The position numbers and the translations under genes were made by a program. Under the pieces are notes generated by a model that was not told the DNA's origin, searched no databases, and saw nothing but the letters and a program-made list of their open reading frames with translations. From Rutidosis leptorrhynchoides (taxonomy: Eukaryota; Streptophyta; Magnoliopsida; Asterales; Asteraceae), in the NCBI RefSeq assembly GCF_046630445.1, contig NC_092333.1, positions 185,282,001 through 185,346,000 of the forward strand: a stretch of DNA of 64,000 bases, in the 5' to 3' direction. Each line of letters begins with the position of its first letter. Within the stretch, counting starts at the first letter, position 1. This document shows positions 63,808 to 64,000 of this stretch, one piece after another.

Positions 63808-64000
63808 CTAATCCATCCCCATCGCCATATTATACGCGAATCCACTCTTTTTCATCCTTAGTTTCGATCCCACATTATTCATTAACACAGACCCTTTACC
63901 ATCCTCACTTTGCGGTTGATCTCCGCTCTCATCTTCCGGGATTTCAGCATCTCCACCACCCGGAGACGCTGAAGTCGAGGGCAAAATAGTCGTTTCGTGT
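63808..64000 (-). CDS. C-terminal end of an unidentified protein (partial)
   Basis: Reading minus from the window edge, 64 codons stay open to TAG at 63808-63810, ending LRMKKSGFAYNMAMGMD. The upstream part is acidic and Ser/Pro/Gly-rich (STSASPGGGDAEIPEDESGD), a disordered tail. GC content and codon use differ from the surrounding AT-rich DNA and look genic. It is convergent with eEF1A. I cannot name the protein; the rest lies right of the window. It could instead be a chance frame, but the composition argues for a real 3' exon. Confidence 0.55.
   Translation of the reverse strand, partial: HETTILPSTSASPGGGDAEIPEDESGDQPQSEDGKGSVLMNNVGSKLRMKKSGFAYNMAMGMD

Overview
The window is nuclear DNA from a flowering plant: AT-rich, a cytosolic eEF1A gene with plant-style introns at the right end, and about 57.7 kb of LTR retrotransposons nested inside one another. 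The retrotransposon proteins resemble those I know from the daisy family (Asteraceae). That placement is an inference, not something the sequence proves.

The host of the nest is a Ty1/copia element (E, minus strand, 5' LTR at the right, 3' end beyond the left edge). Three things landed in it. (i) A small copia element F entered its reverse transcriptase at 13494. F was then hit by an Athila-type Ty3/gypsy element D3, and the D3 gag was hit by A, a non-autonomous long-LTR element that runs off the left edge. (ii) An Athila element D2 landed in the third codon of E gag (target duplication GCAGC at 18225-18229 and 53420-53424). D2 later received a second Athila, D1, in its pol, and a second long-LTR element, B (35884-47788, duplication TATCA), just upstream of its reverse transcriptase. 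(iii) A ~0.2 kb hAT-type MITE entered E's 5' LTR (8-bp duplication GATAAAGT) and was then split by C, a solo LTR of the A/B family.

Region by region: 1-8597 element A; 8598-12992 D3; 12993-13494 F; 13495-18229 E pol and gag; 18230-20527 a hybrid Athila 3' LTR carrying a short plastid psaB fragment; 20528-35559 D1 interior and 5' LTR; 35560-35883 D2 pol; 35884-47788 B; 47789-53419 D2 protease, gag, leader and 5' LTR; 53420-57733 E leader and 5' LTR with the MITE and solo LTR; 57734-59270 intergenic; 59271-62340 eEF1A; 63808-64000 the 3' end of a convergent unidentified gene. All retroelement genes show stops or frameshifts, so none looks autonomous now.

The strongest unusual signal is a pair of short perfect or near-perfect palindromes, 31-32 bp apart, in every Athila LTR (just upstream of its TATA box), in every Athila leader, and once downstream of pol in D1. 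The palindrome sequence differs between subfamilies but is the same at all sites of one element. Other notable points are the hybrid LTR left by LTR-LTR recombination, an LTR family whose unrelated middles are bounded by a conserved inverted repeat and carry a tRNA-like module, an extra zinc-knuckle ORF between pol and the Athila ORF, and a duplicated acceptor region in the eEF1A intron.
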